DNA of 64,000 nt from Diacronema lutheri (Eukaryota > Haptophyta > Pavlovophyceae > Pavlovales > Pavlovaceae): assembly GCA_019448385.1 (NCBI GenBank), contig JAGTXO010000007.1, positions 372,001 through 436,000 of the forward strand, given 5' to 3'. The first letter of the stretch is position 1. Every line of letters starts with the position of its first letter. The notes under the pieces are model-generated. The model saw only the letters and a program-made list of their open reading frames with translations. It was not told the origin of the DNA and made no database searches. A program made the position numbers and the translations under genes. This document shows positions 17,551 to 26,752 of the stretch, piece by piece.

Positions 17551-18357
17551 TCATACCACCTCGCGCACGCGGTCGAACAGGGCGCCGAAGTCGGCCGTCG
17601 GCTTGCCGTCCGCGTCAGAGCTGAGATCAAACCACAGCCCGCCGCTGCGCTCGCGCAGCTCGACCGCGGCGACGACCACGGCGGCAACGTCAGCGCGCGG
17701 CACGCGCATCTTGCCCGTGCGCGCCAGCTCGTCCCTCCGACCGACGAGCAGCTCGCTCTGGCCGCCGACCTCGTCGACGAGCCCGGACGGCTTCACGATT
17801 GTGTAGTTGAGATGCGGCGAGGCGCTCATCACCGCCAGCTCGGCCTGCGTCTTGAAGAAGAGCGCGTGGCCATTGCCGAGCCGATCGAGGAATGAATCGG
17901 GCTGTGTCGTGCCCATCGACGACACGAGAATCACACGCGCCACGCCCGCCTTGCAGCTCGTGCGGACGATGTTGACACCGCCGTGGTAATCAACGTCGAC
18001 GGGAAAGCCGCCCGGAGGGTACGTGTACGTGCCGTTCGGCATCTTGACGGGGTACGAGGCGGAGAGAATCACGACAGTCGACACGCCACGGAAGGCCGCC
18101 CCGAAAGCCTCAGCCTCCGGCTGCGTCACGTCAGCAATGTGGATGCCCTCCGACTCGTCGCAACGCGTGCAGTGCAGCAGATCGCGCGCCTTGTCGCGAT
18201 TGCGCACGAGCGCGCGCACGTCCGCGTGGCGCGAGCGGAGGCTGTTGTACACGAGCGCGCCGGTCTTGCCCGTCGCGCCGGTCACGAGCGTCGTCTCCCT
18301 CGCCGACGCGCCGGCGGCGACGAGGAGGATAGCAAGAATACGCAGACTGTTCACCAT
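17551..18357 (-). CDS. NAD(P)-binding Rossmann protein (NmrA/SDR-a type) with signal peptide
   Basis: A 268-residue protein. After a hydrophobic leader (residues 1-19, ending A-S-A-R) comes TLVTGATGKTG (23-33), the nucleotide-binding Gly motif of atypical short-chain dehydrogenases. RALVRNRDKA then binds the cofactor phosphate side, and VILVSSMGTTQPD stands at the position of the catalytic-loop Ser. YTIVKPSGLVDEVGG matches the family's Y-T-I-V-R-P-G-G-L motif. Plant relatives are plastid proteins of the complex I/Tic62-like NAD(P)-binding group. The leader suggests the secretory route or a secondary plastid. It converges with the DNA polymerase (113 bp) and diverges from the COQ8 gene (136 bp). 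Confidence 0.75.
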   Translation of the reverse strand: MVNSLRILAILLVAAGASARETTLVTGATGKTGALVYNSLRSRHADVRALVRNRDKARDLLHCTRCDESEGIHIADVTQPEAEAFGAAFRGVSTVVILSASYPVKMPNGTYTYPPGGFPVDVDYHGGVNIVRTSCKAGVARVILVSSMGTTQPDSFLDRLGNGHALFFKTQAELAVMSASPHLNYTIVKPSGLVDEVGGQSELLVGRRDELARTGKMRVPRADVAAVVVAAVELRERSGGLWFDLSSDADGKPTADFGALFDRVREVV

Positions 18358-18493
18358 ACCGAGCCCACCTCGCGGGCCTTCTGCCTGCCTCGCGCGCGCT
18401 GGTCGTAGTCGGTGTCCGGCAGGACGCGGGCACCTGCCACCAGCCAATCTGTGTGGTGGACGGCTGTCGCGAAGAATCCTGCAGCCGTAAAAA

Positions 18494-20356
18494 ATGTCGA
18501 GGCTCAGCCGCGTGCTGCGCGGCGTGAGCCTCGTGGCCGCGCAGATGGGCAAGGAGGCGGTGCCTGAGCTGCGCCGGGCCGTGCTCGTCGCGCAGCAGGG
18601 CCTTGCTGTCCCCCTCCGCGCCGCCGCGCCGCCGCAGCCCGAGCGCGCGCGTTCGCATGAGACGCGCGCCGCGCCAGCCGCGCGCGCGGCGAGCGCAGAC
18701 GTTGCCGCGCCGCCGAGCGTGCCGGAGCGAAGGCCACCAGCGGGCGCGCCGCCGCTTGCGGAACCGTTGGTGATCGCTACTCCCGCCGCCGCCGTGGATG
18801 GCGGCGGCTCGGCACCACGCGCGAATGCCGCGCCCGCGCCAGATGAGCCGCCCGCACCCGCCGATTGGGCCGCAGAGCCGCCGAGCGCGCCCGAGCTGCG
18901 CGAGGAGGCGGTGCCGGCGAGCTCGCTCGGCCGCGCGTTCCACTTTGGGATGCTTGGCGCGTCCGTGCTCACTTCGGGCTTTGGCGAGCTCGCGCGCAGG
19001 AGAATGGCATCGGTGCTCGGCGGCGAGTCGGCGGCGGGCGGTGCGCCTGAGTCGGCGCGCACCGCGTTCGTCAACGAGCGGAGCGCAGAGCAGATGGCGC
19101 GCACGCTGACCAAGCTGCGCGGCGCGGCGCTCAAGCTTGGCCAGCTCCTCTCGCTGCAGGACGAGGGTGCGATGCCGAAGCACCTGCAGGCCATCTTCGC
19201 CAAAGTGCGCGCCTCTGCAAACATCATGCCAGCCGCACAGCTCCACACGACGATTTCGAGTGAACTCGGCACCGACTGGCGCGAGCGCGTGCGCTCGTTC
19301 CAGGAGACGCCGCTCGCGGCTGCGTCAATCGGGCAGGTCCACCGCGTCGTCCTGCGCGACGGCCGTCTCGCCGCGCTCAAGGTGCAGTACCCGGGCGTGG
19401 CAGCATCTGTGGACTCTGACCTTGCCAACCTCCGTCGGCTCGCGCACTACACGGGCGCGCTACCAAAGACGCTCTTCGTCGACAACATCATCAAGGTGGC
19501 GCGCGACGAGCTGCTCGCTGAGTGCGACTACGTCGCCGAGGCCGCGAGCACCGAGCGGTACGGCGAGCTGCTGCGCTGCGCGATGGCGGCCGATCCGGCG
19601 CGGCTGGGCGGCAAATTTGCGACGCCCGCCGTCGTGAGAGAATTGTCGTCAGCGCGCGTACTCACGACCGAGCTGATGCTCGGCGAGCCGATCGAGGCGG
19701 TCGCGCGCATGAGCGTGGGCCGGCGCAACGCCGTCGCCAGCCGCGTGCTCAACCTGACGATGCGAGAGCTTTTCGAATGGCGGTTCGTGCAGACCGACCC
19801 CAACTGGGGCAATTTTTTGTACGATGCGAAGCGCGACCTCGTCTCGATGCTCGACTTTGGCGCGGCGCGCGCGTATCCCAAGCCCTTTGTCGACAACTAC
19901 ATGCGCATGGTGGACGCATGCACGCGGCGCGACCGTGCCGCGTGCATCGACGCGTCGATCGCGCTCGGCTTTCTCACCGGCGAGGAGTCCGTCGAGATGC
20001 TCGATGCGCACGTCGCGGCCGGCTTCGTCCTGGGCGAGCCCTTCGGCGCGGCCGGGCCGTACGACTTTGCCGCAGCGCAGATCTCCGCGCGCGTGCGCGA
20101 GCACGTGCCGACGATGATGAAGCTGCGCCTGTGCCCGCCGCCCGACGAGGTCTACTCGCTGCACCGCAAGCTGTCGGGCGCGTACATGCTCTGCATCCGA
20201 CTCGGCGCGACGATCGACTGCCGCGAGGTCTTCGAGGAGATTCGCGACGGCTACGACTTCTCGCCCGCGGCCGCTGTAGCGGGTGCGGACGGCGGGGCAG
20301 GCGCCGCCAAGCTCGCGGCCGGCGCTCGCGGGCGCGACGAGCCCGCGCTCGTCTAA
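18494..20356 (+). CDS. COQ8/ADCK (ABC1) atypical kinase
   Basis: A 620-residue protein of the UbiB/ABC1 family. The diagnostic K-x-G-Q motif is in LRGAALKLGQLLSLQDE (KLGQ at 214-217), and AAASIGQVHRV is the Ala-rich nucleotide loop that replaces the usual P-loop. LAALKVQYPGV carries the ATP-binding Lys, QTDPNWGNFLY the catalytic-loop region and VSMLDFGAARAY the D-F-G. In mitochondria these proteins support coenzyme Q synthesis; plastids hold related ABC1K proteins. The K-x-G-Q-x-x-S spacing favours the COQ8/ADCK3 branch. Residues 1-140 are low-complexity and Ala/Pro-rich, probably a targeting and linker region. The ATG is preceded by a run of A. Confidence 0.88.
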   Translation: MSRLSRVLRGVSLVAAQMGKEAVPELRRAVLVAQQGLAVPLRAAAPPQPERARSHETRAAPAARAASADVAAPPSVPERRPPAGAPPLAEPLVIATPAAAVDGGGSAPRANAAPAPDEPPAPADWAAEPPSAPELREEAVPASSLGRAFHFGMLGASVLTSGFGELARRRMASVLGGESAAGGAPESARTAFVNERSAEQMARTLTKLRGAALKLGQLLSLQDEGAMPKHLQAIFAKVRASANIMPAAQLHTTISSELGTDWRERVRSFQETPLAAASIGQVHRVVLRDGRLAALKVQYPGVAASVDSDLANLRRLAHYTGALPKTLFVDNIIKVARDELLAECDYVAEAASTERYGELLRCAMAADPARLGGKFATPAVVRELSSARVLTTELMLGEPIEAVARMSVGRRNAVASRVLNLTMRELFEWRFVQTDPNWGNFLYDAKRDLVSMLDFGAARAYPKPFVDNYMRMVDACTRRDRAACIDASIALGFLTGEESVEMLDAHVAAGFVLGEPFGAAGPYDFAAAQISARVREHVPTMMKLRLCPPPDEVYSLHRKLSGAYMLCIRLGATIDCREVFEEIRDGYDFSPAAAVAGADGGAGAAKLAAGARGRDEPALV

Positions 20357-20877
20357 GGCGGTTGACGTGTCGTCGAGATGCCCACGTGCGTGCGTGCAAT
20401 CAGCGATGTGCAACTGAACCAACGCTCTGTACCCACGCACAGTCGTTAGGAGTGCCGGGGGGACGAGGGGGGGGGGGGGGCCTCGTCACGTGTCAGTCAA
20501 TGAGTCGCGTGTCGGCACCTGCCACCGCTGCGCGACGGCCGTCGCGCGCTGCGATCGCAGTCCATCACCACTGAGAAGACGCATCTCTGGCAAAAGCCGC
20601 CGACCGTGAGCGGGCGGCCGCCCCGATGCAGCAGAGCGTCTCATGGAGACACCTTCAACGAACGCGCCAGCGCGGTCACCGTCACCGGCGCGAGCGGGAC
20701 AGGCGCTGACATCGCTGAGCCGAGGAGAAGCGACGGGTGGGCGCAGCCTGTGCAACGGCCGGCGCATCACCTGCAGCACTCGGAGCCGCACGCCAACGCG
20801 CCCAGCGAGGCCCCAGCCGACAGCAGCAGCAATGGGAGCCACGCAGTACGCACAAACGTGCCACCGTCGCGTCGGGC
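20357..20877. other. Intergenic region between two converging genes, with a G14 tract
   Basis: This 521-bp stretch lies between the COQ8 stop and the eL42 stop. It holds a run of 14 G (20467-20480) and no supported coding sequence; the open frames here are Arg/Ala-rich chance frames. I see no RNA gene. It presumably carries both 3' UTRs. Confidence 0.5.
20467..20480 (+). repeat. 14-base G tract, intergenic
   Basis: 14 consecutive G between the converging COQ8 and eL42 genes. Confidence 0.9.
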
Positions 20878-21471
20878 CTAGAAGGACGGGCCCTTGGACT
20901 TCGCCTTCTTCTCCGTGATCTCAAAGTGCTTTGTGCGCTTGATCGCAAGCAAGCGCACCGTCTTGCACTGCGTGCAGGTCAGACGAAGGGTGATCTTCTT
21001 CGTCGTCTTTGCCTGCGCGCGCGAGGTGCCGCAGCGAGCGCAGACCGTACGCGCGGAGAGCGCCTCAGCACGGCCGAGCACCCGCGCCCCCACGCCCGGG
21101 CGCGTGCAACGTGGCGGTGGTCGGCTGTACGCGCACCTTCTTGTGGAAGACGGGCTTGGTCTGCCCACCGAAGCCAGCCTGCTTCTTGTCGTATCGGCGC
21201 TTGCCCTGCGCGAACAGACTGGCCTTGCCCGTCTTCTGCTGCGTTACCCTGTGCACCTGGTGCTTGCAGCACTTTGGCCCCTTGCAGAAGGTGCGCTTGG
21301 TCTTCGGCGCGTTGACCTGCGCGCGAGACGCGAGCACGGGCGCGGGTTACAGGCGCTCAGCCTAGCGCTCAAACGCTGATGCCCACCACGCGCGCTCGGT
21401 GCTGAGGCGCGTCCTGCCGCGGCCCCAGACGCAGCACGATTCGCCCGACGCGCTGTCGCGGCACGCACCAT
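20878..21471 (-). CDS. RPL36A: 60S ribosomal protein eL42 (L36a/L44), 3 exons
   Basis: The exons are 21469-21471 (the ATG alone), 21137-21316 and 20878-21012, joined at GT-AG introns of 152 and 124 bp to give 105 residues (human has 106). The protein matches eL42 almost throughout: [55 protein letters not shown] and [11 protein letters not shown]. Zinc-binding cysteines sit in two pairs (CKGPKC...; CTQC). The first intron falls directly after the start codon, a position seen in many eukaryotic ribosomal protein genes. eL42 sits at the E-site of the 60S subunit. It diverges from the F-box gene with 121 bp between starts. Confidence 0.93.
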
Positions 21472-21592
21472 CGCTCCAGGCAAGAGCGGCCCCACCCAAG
21501 CACGTGGGAGGACAGCGGTGAACACTGGCCACCGGACTTTAAACTTTCCGGACTGCGCGCCGTTGGAAGGAAGGCGCGGTGGGCACTCTTGA

Positions 21593-22937
21593 ATGCAGGA
21601 CGCTCTGCGCGACACGACCAACACGCCGCCGGCGCACGACGTGCGTGCGCGGTGCGGCCCACGCGACGATATCGCCGCGCGCACGGGTACCGTGCGCAAA
21701 CTGCATCGCGCGCCCAAAGCGCCGGCCGCCGCGCGCAACGCGGCAAGTGGCCCGCTCGGCGCGCGCGCGCGGCTCGAGCATTTGCAGCCGCGCAGCGTGG
21801 CGCTTTGCCCGCTGACGACGATGCCCGACGAAGTCCTCGTGGAGATCGTCGCTCAACTCGACATCTCCGACGTGTGCAGCTTTGTGCGCACGTGCAGGCT
21901 GATCGGCCGCGTTGCAGACCGCCCGCGCGTGTGGCGCGCGCGGACTCTCAGGCTCGTGCGGACGCCGGCTGCGGCGTGGCGCAGCATGGCGCGCTACTTT
22001 CAGCATGTGCGCACGCTCACGGTTGAGCCGCGCCATATGCGCGGCGATGCTGCGCTCGCCGCCCACTTGCGTGCCGACGCTGCCGTCGGCGCTGCCGTCA
22101 GACGCCACTCTGCATTCTGCGCCCTCGGCGAGCCGCTTCCCGAGCTACCTCACCTGACGCGCTGCGGCGGGCTGAGCGATGCGGGCGTATCCCTGCTCGC
22201 GCCAATGCTCTTTAACGTCCACTCCCTCTCGCTGCCGCACATGGGCCATGTGCAGTACAGCAGCGTGCTCTGCATCCTTGCCAGTTGCCCGCAGCTCCAG
22301 GACCTTGACCTGTCCGGCTGCACGCACGTCGAGGGGCCCAGCGCGGCCAGCGTGCGAGCCGGCGAGCAGGCGACGCCGCACGCCAGCCTCGCGCGCCTCG
22401 TGCTCAACCGCACGCGCATCTCCAACGCGGGCCTTGCGCACCTGCTGCCGCTGCTGCCCGCGCTACGTTCGCTCAAACTCAACTTTTGCGAGCGGTGAGC
22501 GGCTTCGCGCAGGCTGCTCTGGTGCATGCGCCCGCATCTCGGCTCGCGGGCGGGCCAGTGGGCGTGCGTCTCGCCTGCACCGCCTGTCTGCCGCCCTTGC
22601 GCGCGCGCTCCTCGGCTCACCGCGCGCCGCGCCACGCCATCCCCGCTCGGGCGTTCCCATGCGCAGCCTCGACGTTGGCCTGCGGTCCGATGCCCCGGCC
22701 AACGACGCGTTTGCCGGTGCGATCATCGGTGCGCACGCCGAGGCGCTGTGCACGCTGCGCACGGTCGAGTTCATTGGCTCGGAGAGCGTCAAGCGAGCGA
22801 GCGTGCATCGTCTCAAGGCCGCGGGCGTGCACGTGCACGACGACGAGAGCTTTGTCGACGCGCTCCTGCACGAGCGCGCCCCGGGGCAGCTCGGCCCCGA
22901 CATCCACGCGATCATCAGCCTGTACCACAGCATGTGA
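21593..22937 (+). CDS. F-box / leucine-rich repeat protein (2 exons)
   Basis: Exons 21593-22494 and 22667-22937, joined in phase 2 across a 172-bp GT-AG intron, give 390 residues. An F-box spans about 77-118 (MPDEVLVEIVAQLDISDVCS...RLIGRV...VWRART), the site that binds SKP1 in SCF ubiquitin ligases. From about residue 180 onward there are LRR-like units such as LQDLDLSGCTHVEG and LNRTRISNAGLAHLLPLLP. It should recruit a substrate for ubiquitination, but the target is unknown. The first 70 residues are low-complexity; a later Met at residue 77 is an alternative start. It converges on the sulfotransferase-like gene with 42 bp between stops. Confidence 0.75.
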
Positions 22938-22979
22938 GGATGGGCCGAGAGCGAGCGCGCCACCTCACGAGCCATGACG

Positions 22980-24284
22980 TCACATCAACCGCAATCCTGG
23001 CTCGTCGCCCAGCAACGGGTGCCCGACTGCAAAAAGCAGCATGGCTGGGTCTTGCAACGGTGCCGATCTGGGGCCGGCGACGGGCACAAACGGCGGGCCG
23101 GAGCGCCGCGCGAAAAAGACGCGCAGGTCACGCGGCCGGTTGGGCAAGGGTTGGCCGAACATGGCCGGCGCCGGCCCGACAAACGACGACGCGTTGCGCG
23201 GACAGCCGCCCTTCTTGCAGCCGTGGCAGCGGTGCTGCCCCAGGGCGCCGACGAGCGTGCGCCGAAGGCTGGCAGCACGCGCGCTGCTGTTTTCCGTCGC
23301 CGCGTCCGCCGGCTCTGGCCAGCTGCGCTCGTACGCGGCGGCGAGCCGCGGCGCTAGCGCGCGTGCGAGCACGTGGTCGGCTCGGACGGACGGACGGCGG
23401 TGCGCGTGATAACCCCCCATGGGCTGCTCACCATATACCTTGGCGTTGCCCGTGCCGAAGCGGAACGCAGCGCCGTCGAGCGCATACCGCCCCGTCGCCG
23501 TGCCGTTCACCGGCAAACCGCCCGCCCACCGGTAGCCGAGGCGCGCGTTGTTTGCGGCGAGCGGGCGCGACTTGTAATGATGCCACCGCCTCGCCGCATA
23601 AGTGGCGATGCCGACGGGCCTGGGGCCGAGCGCGTCGGTGCCGAGCAGCTGCGCCAGCAGCGCGAGTAGCCCTGCCGGATCGGCCATGTCCTCGGCGAAG
23701 AGGACGGCGTCCCAGTATACGCTCTCGGCGTGTGCCTCGTACACCGACGTGAAGAGCTGGTCGGCGGCGGCAAAGCGAGCGCGCATGCCACCGCACGCCG
23801 CGCAGAACGGCTTGCGGCGCAGCGAGAGCATGTTTGCGAGCGGGTCGCGAAGGAAGAGGATGTTCACCGTTCGCCCGAGCTCGCGCCACTCGCGCAGCAC
23901 GTGCGCGCCGGGCTCAATGAAGCTCGGAGGCGGCAGCCGCCTGCCGTGGATGTCGCCGAAGATGGGCCAAAGCTTGGATTTGGCTACGTAGTGGTGGCCG
24001 CGCGGTACCGTCTCGTCCGCACGCTTGGGCACCATCGTCGTGCAGTCGTAGATGTCCGGGAAGCAAGCCACGTCCGCGCCCTGGCTGAGCAGCTGGCCGC
24101 ACAGCAGCTCGGCAAAGAGCGTGCAGCCGGCATTGGGCATGCACTCGATGTGGATCGCGTGGTGCCCGCTCGCATCTGGCGGCACGCGTCTGAAGACGAT
24201 GCCGCGCGGCCGATCGCCGCTCGAGGCGCGAGCACCAGACGCCAACACAAGGAGGACCGCGCGCGCAAACCCCAATCGGCCCAT
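22980..24284 (-). CDS. Secreted or Golgi sulfotransferase-like protein
   Basis: A 434-residue protein with an N-terminal hydrophobic signal (MGRLGFARAVLLVLASGARA). HIECMPNAGCTLFAELLCGQ sits where sulfotransferases have their 5'-phosphosulfate loop, and VNILFLRDPLANMLSLRRK looks like the 3'-phosphate-binding R-D-P...S segment. A Cys-rich stretch (CHGCKKGGC) follows near residue 365. Together these suggest a lumenal sulfotransferase that modifies glycans or proteins. The loop lacks the usual Lys (x-x-G-T/S-x), so activity is uncertain. The start ATG is 46 bp from the divergent TEDC1-like start, the tightest such pair here. Confidence 0.5.
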   Translation of the reverse strand: MGRLGFARAVLLVLASGARASSGDRPRGIVFRRVPPDASGHHAIHIECMPNAGCTLFAELLCGQLLSQGADVACFPDIYDCTTMVPKRADETVPRGHHYVAKSKLWPIFGDIHGRRLPPPSFIEPGAHVLREWRELGRTVNILFLRDPLANMLSLRRKPFCAACGGMRARFAAADQLFTSVYEAHAESVYWDAVLFAEDMADPAGLLALLAQLLGTDALGPRPVGIATYAARRWHHYKSRPLAANNARLGYRWAGGLPVNGTATGRYALDGAAFRFGTGNAKVYGEQPMGGYHAHRRPSVRADHVLARALAPRLAAAYERSWPEPADAATENSSARAASLRRTLVGALGQHRCHGCKKGGCPRNASSFVGPAPAMFGQPLPNRPRDLRVFFARRSGPPFVPVAGPRSAPLQDPAMLLFAVGHPLLGDEPGLRLM

Positions 24285-24330
24285 CGTGCGTGACTTCAGA
24301 AATTTGCGCGGGAGTTGGAGCGGGAGGCCG

Positions 24331-26244
24331 ATGGTCTCGCTCGCGAACGAGCGCGCGCCGCCGGTACGGCACCTGTGCGCCGCGCTCGGCACGCTTGGCG
24401 TGCGCGTGGCCGAGGCGGACGTGTTCGCCGCCGCTCGCGGCGACCCGCGCGCAGAGCCCGCGCTTCTCCGCGCGCTGCACGACGTGTCGCTGCTCCACAC
24501 GGCGGGCTGGCCTACCCGCACGGCATCGGCCGACGTGGATCGTGCGTGGCTCGCGGCGAGCTCGGCGGCGGACGCACTGCTCTTCGTGCAGGCTCACCTG
24601 CACGCGTGTGGCTACGTCCGTACGCCCATCTACTTTGCGCGCGTCGGCGGCGCCGACGCGGACGCGCCGGCTACGGCGGCTGAGGGCAGCTCGGACGCGG
24701 CGTCGCGCCCCGAGGCACCGAGTGCTTCCGCGGCGGCGGTTGCGGCGCCGGCGGCGCGGGGTGGCGGCTTTGCGCGCGAGCTGCTGCTTGCACTTGGCTG
24801 GTTGCTCGCCTTCTCGGGCGCATTCCGTATCGCCGCAGCGCGTCGGGTGGACATGCCGGCTCGAGCGCGGCCGACGCCCCTTTGGCCGGCTGACTCCGCC
24901 GATGCACCGCACAACGCGGCGCGCGCGGCGGGCGCGGAGGCGGAAGCGCGGGCCTACGTGGGCGGACTACGACGTGCGAGTCTCGGACTGCTCGCGCGCG
25001 CCGCCGGTCGGCCCGGCCCGGCCGACGAGCCTCCGCCGACGCTCGCGGAGGCCATCGTGGCGGCTGGGCACACTGTTCTCGCGCTTCTCGGAACCTTCCA
25101 GCTGGCGCTCAGGCAAGCGCTGCGCGCGCACCTGCGGTACGCGCGCCTCGTCGACCGCGCGCAGCGGGTCGGTCGGGCGCTGCGCCTGCCCGCCTTCGCA
25201 CCTGCCGACGCGTCCGCCGGGGGCGCGCGCGGCGGATCGGCCATGCCTCCAAGTTGGACATTGCATGAGCTTTGGGTGTGTACCCTCGGCGGCACGGCGG
25301 CGGGCGGCGATCAGCGCGCGGTGGGCGATGGCGCGGCGCACGCGGCGAACGCGCACGGCGGCGGCGGCGGCGTGCCTTGCCCCGCCCACGATGGCGGCGC
25401 AGGGGCAGATGGCGCGCGCCCATCGGAGGAGCTCGAGCTCGAGCGGCGGAGCAAAACGGAGCTGCGCGCTGTCCTTGCGTTCTTGCGCTCGCGCGCGGAG
25501 GCGCGCGCGCACGAGCGCGCGCTCTTCCGCTGGCTTGGCGCGCTTGCCGAGCTCGAGATGGGCGCGCCGCCCCGCGCGCCGAGCGCGCCGAGCGCGCCGC
25601 GCACGAGCCGGCTCGACGACGCCTTGGATGCGCAGCCATCGCTCGCCTCTCGCGCGCGCGCCGAACCTTGCTCCGCGCACGGCGTAGGCGTAGCGGAGCC
25701 GCGCGCGCTGCCGCGCGCCGCGTACGCGCGAGAGATGAGCGACGCGCTCGGCGCGCACCTGCGCGAAGCGGCGCGCGCTCTTGTGCCCTACGCGCGCGCG
25801 TGCGAGCCCGGCGAGCGGCACGCCGACCCTGACGCGCGCGGCGTGCGGGCACGGCTCGCGCCCGTGCGCGCCGCCATCGATGGCTGGCCCGACGCGTGGC
25901 AGCGAGCTCGCGCGTCCTGCGCTGATTGGCCCGCGCCCGAAGCGCCGCTCATCGAGGGCGCGCACGCAGAGCGGCTCGCCGAGCGCGAGACGCAGCGGCC
26001 CGGTCAGGAGGGCGCGGCGCTCCTGCGCGTGCCGTGCGTCCTCGCGAGCGGCGAGCGGCCGTCCTGCGGGGCGCCAGCCGCGCTGTCCCACGCCGAGGCA
26101 TTTGCGGAGGCGCAGACCGTTGCGGCCGGCGAGCACGCGCGCGAGCTCGCCGACACGCTCGCGCACGAGCGCGCGCAGTGGCGCGAGGAGCTGCGGCTGC
26201 TCCTCGAGCCACTCTCCTCCGAGCTCGTCTGCTGGGGCTTTTAG
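24331..26244 (+). CDS. TEDC1-like (tubulin epsilon and delta complex protein 1)
   Basis: A 637-residue, intronless, Ala/Arg-rich protein. VRHLCAALGTLGVRVAEADV starts the N-terminal domain. LHACGYVRTPIYFARVGG is followed by FARELLLALGWLLAFSGAF, which resembles the S-R-E-L-L-L-A-L-S-W-L-L-A core of animal TEDC1 (C14orf80). Downstream ALFRWLGALAELEM matches a Trp-containing helix of the same family. TEDC1 works with TEDC2 and the delta/epsilon tubulins to stabilise centriolar triplet microtubules. If correct, the organism builds basal bodies. It is longer than animal homologues because of low-complexity linkers. The identification rests on short blocks and remembered sequence, so it is moderate. 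Confidence 0.6.
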   Translation: MVSLANERAPPVRHLCAALGTLGVRVAEADVFAAARGDPRAEPALLRALHDVSLLHTAGWPTRTASADVDRAWLAASSAADALLFVQAHLHACGYVRTPIYFARVGGADADAPATAAEGSSDAASRPEAPSASAAAVAAPAARGGGFARELLLALGWLLAFSGAFRIAAARRVDMPARARPTPLWPADSADAPHNAARAAGAEAEARAYVGGLRRASLGLLARAAGRPGPADEPPPTLAEAIVAAGHTVLALLGTFQLALRQALRAHLRYARLVDRAQRVGRALRLPAFAPADASAGGARGGSAMPPSWTLHELWVCTLGGTAAGGDQRAVGDGAAHAANAHGGGGGVPCPAHDGGAGADGARPSEELELERRSKTELRAVLAFLRSRAEARAHERALFRWLGALAELEMGAPPRAPSAPSAPRTSRLDDALDAQPSLASRARAEPCSAHGVGVAEPRALPRAAYAREMSDALGAHLREAARALVPYARACEPGERHADPDARGVRARLAPVRAAIDGWPDAWQRARASCADWPAPEAPLIEGAHAERLAERETQRPGQEGAALLRVPCVLASGERPSCGAPAALSHAEAFAEAQTVAAGEHARELADTLAHERAQWREELRLLLEPLSSELVCWGF

Positions 26245-26752
26245 ACTCCCCTTGAGTGTGACTGTGTTCTCAGGCCTCCTTTTCAGCTCGTCGCGGCGCC
26301 GCCCACCGCCAGTCTCCGCTCTGGGCACGCCGCCCGCAGGCGCGCAGCGCGAAAGCACAGCGCAGCAGTGCCGGAGGCGCGGCAGCAGCTGGCACGTGCC
26401 GCGCCCGAGCAGGAACGGCAGCCATGCTGATGCGCCGCGCTCGCCGCGCTCGTCGGTCGCGGCGCGGGCGGCTGCAACGAGCTGCGCGAGGATAGGCGCG
26501 AGCAGCCGCCTTGTGCGCGTCCGCAGCCGGTCGAGCGCTGCGCTCGCGATGCGCGGCACGCGCGCCAGCGCGCAGAAGCCGAACAACGCGTCGGCGAGGA
26601 ATTGAGCAAGCGTCCGGCCCGAGGAGCGCGCGACGGCGTCGGCCGAGCACTCCGCGCCGCCCGCGCGATTCAGTGCGCGTGAGTGCACCGATCCAGCTCG
26701 GCTGCAGCTCGAACTGCTCGCAGCCTGGTCCATCGACGGTGACGAGAAGAAG
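26245..26752. other. Region between TEDC1-like gene and minisatellite; possible minus-strand exon
   Basis: No gene is supported firmly. On the minus strand, about 26680-26250, one frame reads less biased than chance, with FLADALFGFCALARVPRI and LLAPILAQLVAAARAATDE. It could be an exon of a gene whose other exons lie beyond the minisatellite, where minus-strand sequence near 28310-28210 reads ELISKLIRANANDRSLLAAF. I cannot connect them with confidence or name a family. Confidence 0.3.
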
